Assembly (NCBI GenBank): GCA_934047225.1
Contig: OW203986.1
Coordinates: 15,565,221 to 15,629,220 of the forward strand
Length of the DNA: 64,000 nt
Reading direction: 5' to 3'
From: Ypsolopha sequella
Taxonomy: Eukaryota; Arthropoda; Insecta; Lepidoptera; Ypsolophidae
Made by a program: the position numbers and the translations under genes
In this document: piece by piece, positions 38,685-47,917 of the stretch
Position numbering within the stretch: position 1 is the stretch's first letter
How the letters are laid out: each line of letters starts with the position of its first letter
Notes under the pieces: generated by a model
Seen by the model: only the letters and a program-made list of their open reading frames with translations
Databases searched by the model: none
What the model was told of the DNA's origin: nothing

Positions 38685-39485
38685 TAAGGGTCCGTATAAG
38701 GTCAGATGCACAACTTCAAATGATCATTTCACATTGTGTAACTTGGTCAATCGGTTTAATAAAAATAATGTAGATAGTAGACTATAGAGCTGATCTAAAA
38801 ATTTTAGAAAAAACGAAATAGTTTCAAGATCGTTTCATTAAAAAAAATACGAAATTTCCTCTAAATGTCATGTTTTTCAAGTGTTAAAGGGCTTTTCTTA
38901 AATTATATAGCCTTAAAACCCGTCTAAACTTTTGGAATATTTTAGTAATTTCATCTAGAAGCCAAGATATTTTATTATACCTATTTGTTATAGGTATGGT
39001 TGGATATAATAAGTTGGAAATGAGGAGAGACCCTGGCGCTACTAATTTATCTTTTTAAAGTTTTGCGAGGTATATTGTTCAATCCGCGGTTGCTAGCGTC
39101 CTTGAAGCTGTTTGTGTCGGATAACTATCTTCGCGCGAGAAATCATAAGTTGTTTTGCGTGCAGCATGCGCGCACTAATGTTCCTGTTGTAAAGGCACTT
39201 CATCGACAACGTTACGGATACCGATTTGTTTAGTTGTTCTTTGACGAAGTTCCCAAAAACTGCTTTAAATATAATTTGTTACCAATCGCATTAGGTTAGC
39301 CTGTAAAGATTGTGTAGTATAAATGTAAATAATAAATAAATATTAAATAACGCAGTTTTTCATGAGCGCGTGTTTCTTGGTGGTCGTAACACCCAAGGCT
39401 GGGAGCGCGCTGTTTAAATTAAAAGGAAACGTCATAGAGTTCAGTTCCGATTGACGCACTGACCTTATATGCTTATGCACCCTGA
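38685..39485 (+). repeat. Dispersed repeat, copy 2, split by a LINE fragment
   Basis: Same sequence blocks as 21035-21480 in the same order, with about 360 extra bases (38990-39350) in the middle that look like a LINE tail. Confidence 0.6.
38990..39350 (+). mobile_element. LINE 3' fragment inserted in a dispersed repeat
   Basis: One frame reads LKLFVSDNYLRARNHKLFC and YGYRFV before a stop, followed by an AAATAAATAAATA-type tail at about 39325-39350. It interrupts a repeat shared with 21035-21480. Confidence 0.45.
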
Positions 39486-40302
39486 AATATTTAGGCATCC
39501 GATGTAGGCGTCACCTAACTAAGGTTATAAAACGGGGATAAGAAGCGAATATTTATGCTAGAAGAAGGGCGGTAATTTTCATCTTTATCACTTTGTGAGG
39601 TAAAATCGCCGTTGATAAGACTGTTCCAGTTACAGTCCACACTTGAAAACAACTCTTACACAGCCTTTATCTGTATATCTAAAACTATATAGAAAATGAA
39701 GATTTAAAGAAGCAGTAAAACAACAGAATGTAACAAGAAACACTATACCTACGTATTTAGCGGTTTATAGTAAATAGGCCATACATATGTCGTTCTTACA
39801 CATGGTTTCAAAACCACAACAAAAATTACCTTTCCCTCTCAATATTCTCTTTTATTTCCAAAAGCCACAAACTGGTATTACACACGTTATTATTATGTTT
39901 AATATTGAGTGAGAATACGTGAGTGTACTCTATAATATTGTGATGCAACTTAGTTTTCTTATCATTGGCGGATATAAGGAGGGGGCGAGGGCTATTCTTT
40001 TTCTTTTGCTTTGTGATAAACCTTGTCAGAAAACTTTTGTCACACTTTAGTACGTATCTAAAGCTATCGTATCACTACGTTCATACTGCAAACCATTCTT
40101 AGTAACTGCATTAAGTCATAAAAACGTCTAGCTTTTTTCTTTAAACAGATAATAAATATTCTTAGGCTAAGCTAATATCTTCTGACGTACTTCATATCAT
40201 AATCCCAGATACATTTTATATTGACATAATAACATAATAGAAGTTTTAATTAATAACATAATAGAACAGTGCAGTTATACAAATGTGTTAGATATGACGT
40301 GG

Positions 40303-40503
40303 GCAGATCGTAGAATGGGCAGATCGTAAAATATGAAACCGAAAATCTTTCACCAATAGCCAAAAATAATTGCGACGACAAGCGGAGCGAGGAGGAGCGT
40401 GTTAGATTTAGTTGTAAATTTTGGAGAGCCGAGCGAAGCGAATCGGAGCGAGGCGATTCTCTTAGTTTTAACAGAAATATAATCTGCCCAATTCTACGAT
40501 ATG
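40303..40503. mobile_element. Probable MITE with inverted ends
   Basis: The left end atcgtagaatgggcagatcg and the right end atctgcccaattctacgat are inverted. The centre holds 'gcggagcgagg' and 'gagcgaagcgaatcggagcg' repeats. It lies in receptor intron 1, about 350 bp before exon 2. No clean target duplication was seen. Confidence 0.55.
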
Positions 40504-40589
40504 CCGACCATAATTCAACCATTCATTCAAATTTCAACCATAATTCATCTCTTTTAATTCAACGGGCCACAATATGGAATCTACTTATA

Positions 40590-40800
40590 AACGACTAGCG
40601 GACGTCCCGCAGCGTTGCTTATGTGGGTCCCGTTTCTCCCGAACCCGTAGGAATTCCCTAAAATCCCTCCTTAGCGGATATCTACGTCACACAAGAAACC
40701 TATAGTACAAATTTCATGTCCCTAGGTCCAGCCGTATGGCCTGGGCGTTGATAGATCAGTCAGTTAGGGTATTCGTCTATACACATACATATAGATAATA
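40590..40800 (-). mobile_element. Helitron-like non-autonomous element, end region
   Basis: On the minus strand the sequence ends with a GC palindrome (gcgggacgtccgc) followed at once by CTAGT, the typical 3' terminus of lepidopteran Helitrons, at about 40591-40609. Inside, 'taggaattccctaaaatccc' and 'tacaaatttcatgtccctag' resemble widespread lepidopteran Helitron/SINE bodies. The other end is not defined. It is the nearest mobile DNA to the exon 2 array. Confidence 0.5.
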
Positions 40801-40850
40801 GTAGATAATTCTTCAGGGGTATATAATAATAGATAATGTCAATTCTTCAG

Positions 40851-40990
40851 GGGCAAGCGGTGGTTTACACGAGAAGCGACTGTTACACCACTTGCTGGAC
40901 CACTACAACGTGCTGGAGCGCCCTGTCGTCAACGAGAGCGACCCTCTGCAGCTCTCCTTCGGTCTCACGCTCATGCAGATCATTGACGTG
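40851..40990 (+). CDS. nAChRalpha7: Receptor exon 2, copy A (canonical)
   Basis: Starts after the acceptor ttcttcag in phase 1 and ends in phase 0 before gttagt. It codes for the N-terminal helix of the extracellular domain, with the conserved blocks HEKRLL, YNVLERPV, NESDPL and FGLTLMQIIDV. Of the four tandem copies this one matches the receptor family best, so it is the likely default exon. A near-copy of its acceptor (cttcagggg) lies 34 bases upstream at 40811-40819, but using it would shift the frame into a stop. Confidence 0.88.
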
Positions 40991-41026
40991 GTTAGTATTT
41001 ACTATATAACTTAGTTGTATCTAAAG

Positions 41027-41163
41027 CAAGCGGTGCTTTACACGAGAAGCTAGTGTTGCACTACTTGCTGAACCACTACAACGTACTGAAGCAACCTGTC
41101 GTCAACGAGAGCGACCCTCTACAGCTCTCTTTCGGTCTCACGCTCATGCAGATCATTGACGTG
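41027..41163 (+). CDS. nAChRalpha7: Receptor exon 2, copy B (intact tandem duplicate, possible alternative exon)
   Basis: Begins 173 bp after copy A at the equivalent position. It is fully open, has an AG acceptor (atctaaag) giving the same phase as copy A, and keeps the donor gtg|gttagt. By hand count it differs from copy A by 7 amino acids and about 4 silent changes. All replacements fall in the first two thirds (for example R to L after HEK, D to N, E to K, R to Q), while the last 23 residues are identical. It could serve as an alternative to copy A. The pyrimidine tract of its acceptor is poorer, so a decaying duplicate is also possible. Confidence 0.55.
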
Positions 41164-41199
41164 GTTAGTATTTACTGTATAACTTACTCGTATCTGAAG

Positions 41200-41336
41200 A
41201 AAGTAGTGGTTTACATGAGAAGCGACTGTTGCGCCACTTGCTGGACCACTACAACATGCTGGAGCGCCTTGTCGTCAACGAGAGCGACCCTCTATAGCTC
41301 TCCTTCGGTGTCACGCTCATGCAGATCATTGATGTG
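41200..41336 (+). pseudogene. Exon 2, copy C (broken by an in-frame stop)
   Basis: Third copy at the same 173-bp spacing. The codon equivalent to CAG has become TAG at 41295-41297, in the reading frame set by the equivalent acceptor at 41198-41199. The donor has changed from gttagt to gtcagt, which is still usable. Inclusion of this exon would end translation early in the extracellular domain, so it is either dead or a way to make non-productive transcripts. Confidence 0.7.
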
Positions 41337-41372
41337 GTCAGTATTTACTGTATAACTTACTCGTATCTGAAG

Positions 41373-41503
41373 AAAGTAGTGGTTTACATGAGAAGCGACT
41401 ATTGCACCACTTGCTGGACCACTACAACGTGCTGAAGCGCCCTGTTGTCAACGAGGGTGACCATCTGCAGCTATCCTTCGGTCTCACGCTCATGCAGATC
41501 ATT
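41373..41503 (+). pseudogene. Exon 2, copy D (truncated, donor lost)
   Basis: Fourth copy, again 173 bp on. The frame is open, with changes such as S to G and P to H in the NESDP block. Similarity stops after CAGATCATT at 41503, before the GACGTG|gttagt donor, so it cannot be spliced like the others. This is the downstream edge of the tandem array. Confidence 0.7.
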
Positions 41504-41734
41504 GCTCACCAGAACTGCGGAAATCAAATTGACATTCTGTCACTAAAATGATAATGGCAGATTATTGCTAACAGCAGGAAGTGAGCCTCCGGCTGTGATT
41601 TCTAACTTGTCCAGCAATTACCATTCCTGTCGTGGCAAATATTGTGCTTTTTTACCAATATGAAGAAATTATAAAAGATGGTAAATGCGAAGTACTAGAG
41701 TTGGTAGAAAATACTAATTAGTATTAAACTCGCC

Positions 41735-41787
41735 TTTGTACGATGATTTTATCTTGTGCAATAAAGAATTTTATTATTATTATTATT
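41735..41787 (+). repeat. LINE 3' tail with (TTA)n
   Basis: gcctttgtacgatgatttta, then gtgcaataaagaa and a TTA repeat, an old LINE end between the exon 2 array and the nuclease element. Confidence 0.45.
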
Positions 41788-41970
41788 CCATATTAGTAAC
41801 TAGGAACCATTTCTTTTATTAATGTTTGAGGCAACGCAAGATTTATTATATCTGGCGGTGTATTTTAAGATTGACTTCAGTGCGCTTCTCAAATCAGCTT
41901 TAGCGGCTCGTTGAAATATCCAACTAATATCTTGAATTTAATTTACGTAGAAATCGACACTAAAAAACCC

Positions 41971-42365
41971 TAAATTCGCAAAGCACGATGTAGTGCTGCA
42001 TTTTTGGTATGTTGTTTGGATCAGTTAGGGTGATGTAAATCCCAATTTGCAACTTCGAAAAAGTTGTGCTCGCTGCGCACTGCGTGATAAACTGCGAAAA
42101 TTTGGGACATTTTTCACTTTTTGCTCTAAAAGTCATAAACTATGCGTTTCCGACAAGTAACATTCACTACATAAATGAAGCTAATTAAATTTGCAACAAT
42201 TTAAGCCTAACCGCAGCTCTCTAAACCTTATAACAACTATGCTGTGGCCTTTCAAAGATAGTCAGTTTTTCCCGAAAATTTGAAATTTTTAGTTTTGCTC
42301 CCGTTTGAAGCAAAATATTGGCAAAACCGCTCGTTCTATGAGAAGGTCGTAAAATAAAGTTGTAG
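41971..42365 (+). repeat. Left terminal inverted repeat of the nuclease element
   Basis: Starts at taaattcgcaaagcacgatg and ends at ataaagttgtag. The matching right arm is 46859-47254. A second inverted pair lies just inside it (caaaacataagctgggagt near 42420 and cttatgttttggttttg near 42511). Confidence 0.85.
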
Positions 42366-42637
42366 AAAATTATTTTTTTTTTTATTAGAGCACAACACAA
42401 TCACTCACAATCTGCATATCAAAACATAAGCTGGGAGTACCTCCACGCGGTGAAGGCGGTAACAGTGTAAACTGGCTAAAACTCCCATCAACTAAACAAA
42501 TGACTTCGGGCTTATGTTTTGGTTTTGATTTTCGCACAAGTTAGTAATTGGAAGTAGCCTACCCGGTAACGCAGGGGAGCAGCCAAAAAACTATTATCTT
42601 ATTAACGCGAACGAAGTCAGGCTAAATAGTCATAAAA

Positions 42638-43828
42638 ATGTCGGTTCCACCGGGAGTCTGCTTTGTGTGTCGGCTGGCACTCAAGGAAGGTGACAGTACA
42701 GTGGTAATTGTAAAAAAACGTGGCATCCAAACTCTAATTAACTCGAGTGTGGAGCGTGGCCTCAAAGAGGATGAACTTTTTTTGAAAAAGCTAGACGAAG
42801 TCAGTGTTCACGATGCTTGCAGAAAGAGATTCACAGCTCGGCATAATATTGACGCATGTGCTCGTCGTGGAGGCGATCAAATTCCACAACCCCGCCCATC
42901 AACCTCTAGAACATCGGGCCCTATGAATCTTCGGAGCATTTGTTTCCTTTGTGCGGAGGAAATCACTGAGGAGTTTCTCCAGCTCCAAAACAAACTTCCC
43001 AAATCACGCAGAAATGAGGTGTTCAAAGTAGAATCAATGACAGTTAGGGAATCAATGCTCGATGCAGCCAGTCGTCGAGGTGATACATGGGGACGGCAAG
43101 TCATTGATCGTCTTACAGCTACTTTTGACCTCGTTGCATCTGATGCCAGGTACCATAAGTTATGCCAAAAGAAGTTTTACAGTCTTACATTCAGCGTGCG
43201 AGAGAAGAAATACTCAGAACCCAAAAATGTCCCAGAGTGCATGGAATACATATATTCCTATCTTTCTAATAACAGGGCAGAATGCCAGTTTTCCTTGAAT
43301 GAACTCATTGATCAAATCAAAGGCGAATACAAACCTGACATCAGAACTGTCAAAACCCACCTCCAGAATCACTTTGGCGATAAGATCACTTTTGCAGAAA
43401 TTGGTTGTGGCCGCAGTCATCGTATAGTCATGTGTTTCACAGATGTTGGACGAAAAATTCTGTATGAGAATTGGTATAATGAAAGAAAGAGCAATCCTGA
43501 AGAAGAGCGCATGCGAGTGGTCAAGAGCGCAGCGGAAATAATATTGCAGGACATTCGTTCAAGAGTATATGACACAACTGAATATCCTCCATCGGACGAT
43601 TTCCTTGGCAAAACGGATTCTGTTGTACCAAAATCGTTACAACTCTTACTTGAAACCATTGTAATGAAACACAAACGCCAGTCCCTCGAAGGTTACAAAA
43701 AGAAATGTGTTTCAATTGCTCATGCAATCATCTCAGCCACGAGAAATCACTCTTTCCTCTCCTCAATCAAGATAGGGTTAGGTACGTACCTGTACAGGAA
43801 ATTTGTATCAAAGCATCTTGTTGAATGA
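42638..43828 (+). pseudogene. First part of the element protein: two cysteine/histidine zinc-binding-like units
   Basis: The frame of 396 codons starts at ATG 42638 (MSVPPGVCFVC) in the context aaaaATGT. It has two similar units: CFVC followed by HDAC about 50 residues on, and ICFLC followed by YHKLC. Each looks like a CxxC...HxxC zinc-binding knuckle. The central part (residues 200-300) is unremarkable to me. True homology stops at KHLV, where the inserted LINE begins; the last residue and stop come from the LINE end. After removing the LINE and one copy of the duplication the frame continues at 45347. It is an unrecognised transposon protein, now disrupted. Confidence 0.7.
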
Positions 43829-45340
43829 ATGAATACTTTTATTTATCAAAAGGTAGATTATCTTATAGCTAAATATGACCCACAAAACTGCATGTACAGT
43901 TTGACTGTGGGATCCGTGAGTCTCTGATACAATTTTAATAAAATTAGTACCTACTTAAATAAAAGTAATTAGTACGATCAGCCGAACATAAGCGGCCACG
44001 CCTCCGCTACCACTTTACGTGCCTTTGCTAAGCTATGACTTGGCGTGGGTATCCGCTGACGCGCGGCCGACCGCACCAGCTAATTATAATTATTATACCT
44101 ACTTAACTAAAAAACTTACATGGTATTGAGGAGATGATTTAATAACAGTTGTTTAAACGTTTGTTTATTGGACTCCTGCCTAATATTAATGGGCAGGCTA
44201 TTTAGAATATATGGGATACGCTTTTTTAAAGTTCTATCGCCATAATAATTACGCACTCTTGGTACATTATATTTACCCGCTCTTACTGACCTAGTATCAC
44301 AAGTATGGCTTACAAGAGATAAGTTATGCTCTTGTCTACCATGCTGATTAACTAATAATAATAATTTATGTTTTAAGCTGACTGGAAGAATTTTGCATAT
44401 TTTAAATAATTTTCTGTAATCGTCTCTGCATTTACTTTTGGTTTTATTAGACACAAGGAGCTTTAGGAACCTAATTTGAAGTTTCTCTAATTGATCTATG
44501 TTTGTTTTAAATGTTAGTCCATAGCAGTCGAGAGCATAGCTTATTATTGAGTCTACCAAACAAGTATACAAACATTTAAGAGTACTAGTTGGGACTCTAA
44601 AACTTAAATGGTAGAATTTACCAAGCAGAGTTTTAAGCTTATTACAAATGTAATCTACATGTGTTGTCCATGAAAAGTTTTCATCAATTTTCATCCCAAG
44701 GTAGGTGGCACATTGTACTCGTTCAATAGGTTTGCAATCACAGGGTGTCAATTTATTGTGGAAGCAAGAGTAGTCATGAGTAACAACAATAGGTGAAAGT
44801 GGTTCCGTAGGGATCATGTAAGGTGAATGGATAACTAAGAGTTTAGTTTTATCAGCGTTCAGAACAATTCCCTTGTCGTGTGACCATTTGACCACTGAAT
44901 CGACATCTTGTTGTACTAGTTGACAGGTGTCAGTGAAAGCAGTACCAGCGCGTAGCACGCATAGGTCATCTGCAAACATATACGCCGAGCTATGGCGCAG
45001 AACATCACACAGGCTGTTGACCAGCATAAGATAGCACACAGGGCCGCATCCAGAACCTTGCGGTACTCCGCACTGGACCCGCTTCGTATCACTGAACACC
45101 TCACCCACCTTGACACGATATGAACGCTCAGTGAGATAATCACGGAACCATTTGTTCAGTGGCTCGGCAACCCCACACTCATACATAGCATTCAGAAGTG
45201 TTTCACTTTCCAAAGTGTCGAATGCCTTTTTGTAGTCGAATAGTATTGCAACGACAAACTTTTTTTCGGATAAATGTAAATTGATTTCATCAGTAAATTT
45301 TGACAAAAGTGTGTTTGTGGATTTACCCTTCTGGAAGCCA
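43825..45340 (-). mobile_element. 5'-truncated LINE inserted in the nuclease element
   Basis: Reverse transcriptase reads on the minus strand. The 3' end, at the left, is a GAAT/ATTC microsatellite (43823-43835), and the 5' end is cut at 45340. The 6-base duplication TGTTGA is present at 43819-43824 and 45341-45346. Removing the insertion and one TGTTGA restores the frame of the host element, which proves the order of events: the nuclease element came first, the LINE second. Confidence 0.85.
44116..45340 (-). pseudogene. LINE reverse transcriptase (C-terminal two thirds)
   Basis: The open frame starts within the polymerase at QHGFQKGKST and runs to the stop at 44116. Motif A (AILFDYKKAFD), motif B (GVPQGSGCGPV), motif C (YMFADDLC, the FADD form) and motif D (NADKTKLLV) are all present. 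The C-terminal region ends with the LPINIRQ...FKQLLLNHLL pattern typical of Jockey/CR1-type elements. The endonuclease domain and ORF1 are missing because of 5' truncation. Confidence 0.85.
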
Positions 45341-45346
45341 TGTTGA

Positions 45347-45535
45347 CATTTGCGCAGCCATGGGACTTTCCTGTAGTTACGATGAGGCGATGCTGGTAGA
45401 AAGTTCGGCTATTTCGCAAGGAGGCGGAACGCCACCCATTGAAAAAGGAGCGTTTGTGCAATTTGTAAGCAACAATGCAGATGTGAATGTTAATACACTG
45501 AATGTGAATGTTAATACAATGTTAATACACTTTCT
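45347..45535 (+). pseudogene. Middle part of the element protein, beyond the LINE insertion
   Basis: From 45347 the frame reads ICAAMGLSCSYDEAMLVESS and on to AFVQFVSNNADVNVNTL. It is in the phase expected if the LINE and one copy of TGTTGA are removed, so it is the direct continuation of the first part. It then runs into a short repeat (gtgaatgttaata) and loses frame before 45590. Compared with the next part, a stretch of protein seems to be missing here. Confidence 0.65.
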
Positions 45536-45589
45536 TCCAGTGAAATCGTTTTTGACTCCTCCACGATCATTACAGTACCCCAGGAGAAG

Positions 45590-46630
45590 ATGTTATCGAA
45601 TGACCGAAACAAAGAACGCCTCATTCAATATCTATGCTCTGCATTTTCTGCCGAAGGGATAGAAACGAAGACAGCGACGGAAGATGCAGACCGCGATATC
45701 ATTCTGATGGCATTGGAGAAAACCACGAGCAACGATCATGTGATTGTTGTTGGAGAGGACGTGGACCTCCTTGTTCTCCTCTGTGGGTTGGGTTCTACCA
45801 GCACCAACTTGCGCTTTCAGAAACGTGAACGTGGCAGAACAGGTTGCATTCAGTATACCACCAGTGCGTTCAACCGAGGGGAAGTTGAAATGCCCAGTGG
45901 GTTTGAACTGTTTCTTCACGCATTTACTGGATGTGACACCACATCTGCACTTTTCTGGCAGGGCAAAAGAAAATTATGGGGACAATTTCAGAAGAGGCAG
46001 GACCTAGTAGATCTGGCTGCCATCTTCCTTCAAACAGATGCAGCGCATGAAAGTATTGCTGAAGCTGGCGAAAAGTGTCTGGTGGCACTTTACGGAGGTG
46101 TTCCGGATACTCAGAGACTGCACGACCTGAGGTTCAAGCTGTTCGTGAAGACAGCGGCAAATGCAAAAGTAAATCTTGCACGTTTGCCCCCAACCACCGA
46201 GGCTTCCTCTTTTCATGCGTTCCGTACCTACCACCAAGTGCAAAAGTGGCTGGGAGTAGAGATGGACCCCACCGAATGGGGTTGGGAAATGAGCTCTTGC
46301 GGCCTTATTCCAATAACAACCCACAAAGAGCCAGCCCCGCCACAGCTTCTCAAAATCATAGCCTGCAAATGTAAAAAGGGATGCAGGGGGGCATGCACTT
46401 GCCTAAAATCTGGGCTCAAATGCTCGGCTTTATGCTTAAACTGCTCAGGAAAGTCATGCGATAACGTCGCCTTGATTTTGATAGATGAAGATGATAATGA
46501 TCCCGAGGAAGCTGAGGAAGAACAGGAAAGTGAAGAGCCTTACGGACCAGAGGAACGTGACAAACCTGAGGAGGAAGGAGAAATTGAACCTCAACCAAAA
46601 AAAAAACGCCGAGTGATTGCAGCTTCTTAA
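45590..46630 (+). CDS. FEN/XPG (PIN)-like nuclease with CXC-type cysteine-rich tail
   Basis: An open frame of 346 codons; homology appears to start a little upstream in the same frame (from about 45541). Three acidic clusters occur in the order seen in FEN1/XPG nucleases: ATEDADRDI (about residue 28), VVGEDVDLLVLL (about residue 52) and HAFTGCDTTSAL (about residue 110). Near residues 258-290 a cysteine-rich segment (CKCKKGCRGACTC then CSALCLNC) resembles the TSO1/tesmin CXC DNA-binding motif. The C-terminus is acidic and ends in a basic PKKKRRV, a likely nuclear signal. Inference: the DNA-handling protein of the inverted-repeat element. It may be a fragment of a longer protein beginning at 42638. 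Confidence 0.7.
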   Translation: MLSNDRNKERLIQYLCSAFSAEGIETKTATEDADRDIILMALEKTTSNDHVIVVGEDVDLLVLLCGLGSTSTNLRFQKRERGRTGCIQYTTSAFNRGEVEMPSGFELFLHAFTGCDTTSALFWQGKRKLWGQFQKRQDLVDLAAIFLQTDAAHESIAEAGEKCLVALYGGVPDTQRLHDLRFKLFVKTAANAKVNLARLPPTTEASSFHAFRTYHQVQKWLGVEMDPTEWGWEMSSCGLIPITTHKEPAPPQLLKIIACKCKKGCRGACTCLKSGLKCSALCLNCSGKSCDNVALILIDEDDNDPEEAEEEQESEEPYGPEERDKPEEEGEIEPQPKKKRRVIAAS

Positions 46631-46858
46631 ACATTTAATTTGCGTATAATCTTTTTTCCTACTTTCCCAAATTTTGTACTTTTGTTAATTACCTATCCTG
46701 CAAATGAAAAAGTATTATCCTTTTTATGATTTTATATGCCCTCAGTTTCAATTCTTTAAAAATCTATTTCTACCTTCTTTTTGTTTTTCAGATATTGTGA
46801 GTGAACTATTTGTCTCACAGACTTTGTTCTATGCTCTAATGAAAGAAAATTAAATGCA

Positions 46859-47254
46859 CTACAACTTTATTATACGACCTTCTCATAGAACGAGCGGTTT
46901 TTGCCAATATTTTGCTTCAAACGGGAGCAAAACTAAAAATTTCAATATTTCGGGAAAAACGAACCATCTTCGAATGGCCACAGTTTAGTCGTTATAAGGT
47001 TTAGAGAGCTGCAATTAGGCTTAAATTGTTGCAAATTTAATAACCTTCATTTGTGTAGTGAATGTTACTTGTCGAAAACGCATAGTTTATGACTTTTAGA
47101 GCAAAAAGTGAAAAAAGTCCAAAATTTTTGCAGTTTATCACGTGGTGCGCAGTGAGCACAACTTTTTCGAAGTTGCAAATTAGGATTTACATCACCCTAA
47201 CTGATTCAAACAACATACCAAAAATGCAGCACTACATCGTGCTTTGCGAATTTA
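46859..47254 (-). repeat. Right terminal inverted repeat of the nuclease element
   Basis: Reverse complement of 41971-42365, with scattered substitutions and single-base gaps, ending gctttgcgaattta. The frames found inside are arm sequence only. Confidence 0.85.
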
Positions 47255-47855
47255 ATGTTAATTTCCACTGGCCTATTTCCGGCTTCCGCAACTTCATCTT
47301 ATCAACCTGTATACGAGTGTATGAATAAGCACCTTAAGGCGATATACGAAAAAAATACGAGTGTTTCTTTTCTGTGTATTTCATGAAATACATGGAAAAT
47401 TTTAATAAATTTCTGGTATATGCATTTTGACTATATAATCTAGAGTTTTGAAATTGAAAAACATGTTTGGATAAATTTTCCTCGATAGAATTAATTGTTG
47501 AAATGAGGTCTTCAAACACACTTTTTCTCCTCGTTTGACGAATAGGAACCATGTACAGAAATCAAATATATTTTATTAGGTGTGTTTTTACAATATCTAG
47601 AGATTTGATATTTGAAATTTTGCTAGCTATTTTAGTTTTTTTAATAAAAATATAAACCTGACTTTTTTCCCTTTTGCCCTGAATCCGCCCCTCTCGCACT
47701 GCGCGATTTTTCGCTTGGAGTGACAGTGACAAAAATAAAATTCACATAGCCTCTTAATGAATGTAACTTGCTTTATTGTGATAAGTGTTTATTACTATAT
47801 TTCGAATGTTAAGAGTATCATAACAAAAACGTTAATGTCATTATTTTGTTCACAG

Positions 47856-47900
47856 GACGAAAAGAACCAGCTTTTAATAACGAACATCTGGCTAAAACTA
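47856..47900 (+). CDS. nAChRalpha7: Receptor exon 3
   Basis: A 45-base exon (15 codons, phase 0 to 0) between gttcacag and gtaagtag. It codes for DEKNQLL followed by ITNIWLKL, the beta-strand 1 region that follows the N-terminal helix in all insect alpha7-type subunits. Its small size is normal for this exon. It lies 600 bases after the right end of the inverted-repeat element in intron 2. Confidence 0.88.
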
Positions 47901-47917
47901 GTAAGTAGATAAGTGAT

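Larger units (their letters stand above)
40851..41503 (+). repeat. Tandem array of receptor exon 2: four units, 173-bp period
   Basis: The marker tggttt/tgcttt falls at 40861, 41034, 41207 and 41380, exactly 173 bases apart each time. Each unit holds the whole exon plus the first 36 bases of the following intron, ending in an AG that acts as the next copy's acceptor. The constant spacing with no indels fits unequal crossing-over or replication slippage rather than retroposition. A Helitron-like end lies about 250 bp upstream. Confidence 0.92.
41971..47254 (+). mobile_element. DNA element with ~395-bp terminal inverted repeats encoding a FEN/XPG-like nuclease (Academ-like or unclassified)
   Basis: The left arm (41971-42365) and right arm (46859-47254) are inverted copies of each other, about 395 bases each and closely similar throughout. 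Inside, on the + strand, one protein-coding region runs in pieces from 42638 to 46630, interrupted by a LINE at 43825-45340. Without the LINE the element would be about 3.8 kb. The junctions allow a target duplication of TA or AATT; the choice is ambiguous because these are palindromic. No DDE-type transposase is evident. The FEN/XPG-type acidic motifs recall Academ transposons, which are known to carry an XPG-like nuclease, but that placement is an inference. It lies in receptor intron 2. Confidence 0.8.

Noticed and set aside
40811..40819. Extra acceptor-like cttcagggg upstream of exon 2 copy A
   Set aside because: It is a local duplicate. Its use shifts the frame and meets a stop before the exon.
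40851..41503. CRISPR-like or satellite interpretation of the 173-bp tandem repeat
   Set aside because: The unit is a recognisable receptor exon plus intron start, in a eukaryotic genome.
45300..45346. First part of the 120-codon frame at 45300-45662
   Set aside because: Up to 45340 it is the antisense of the inserted LINE. Only the part from 45347 belongs to the nuclease element.
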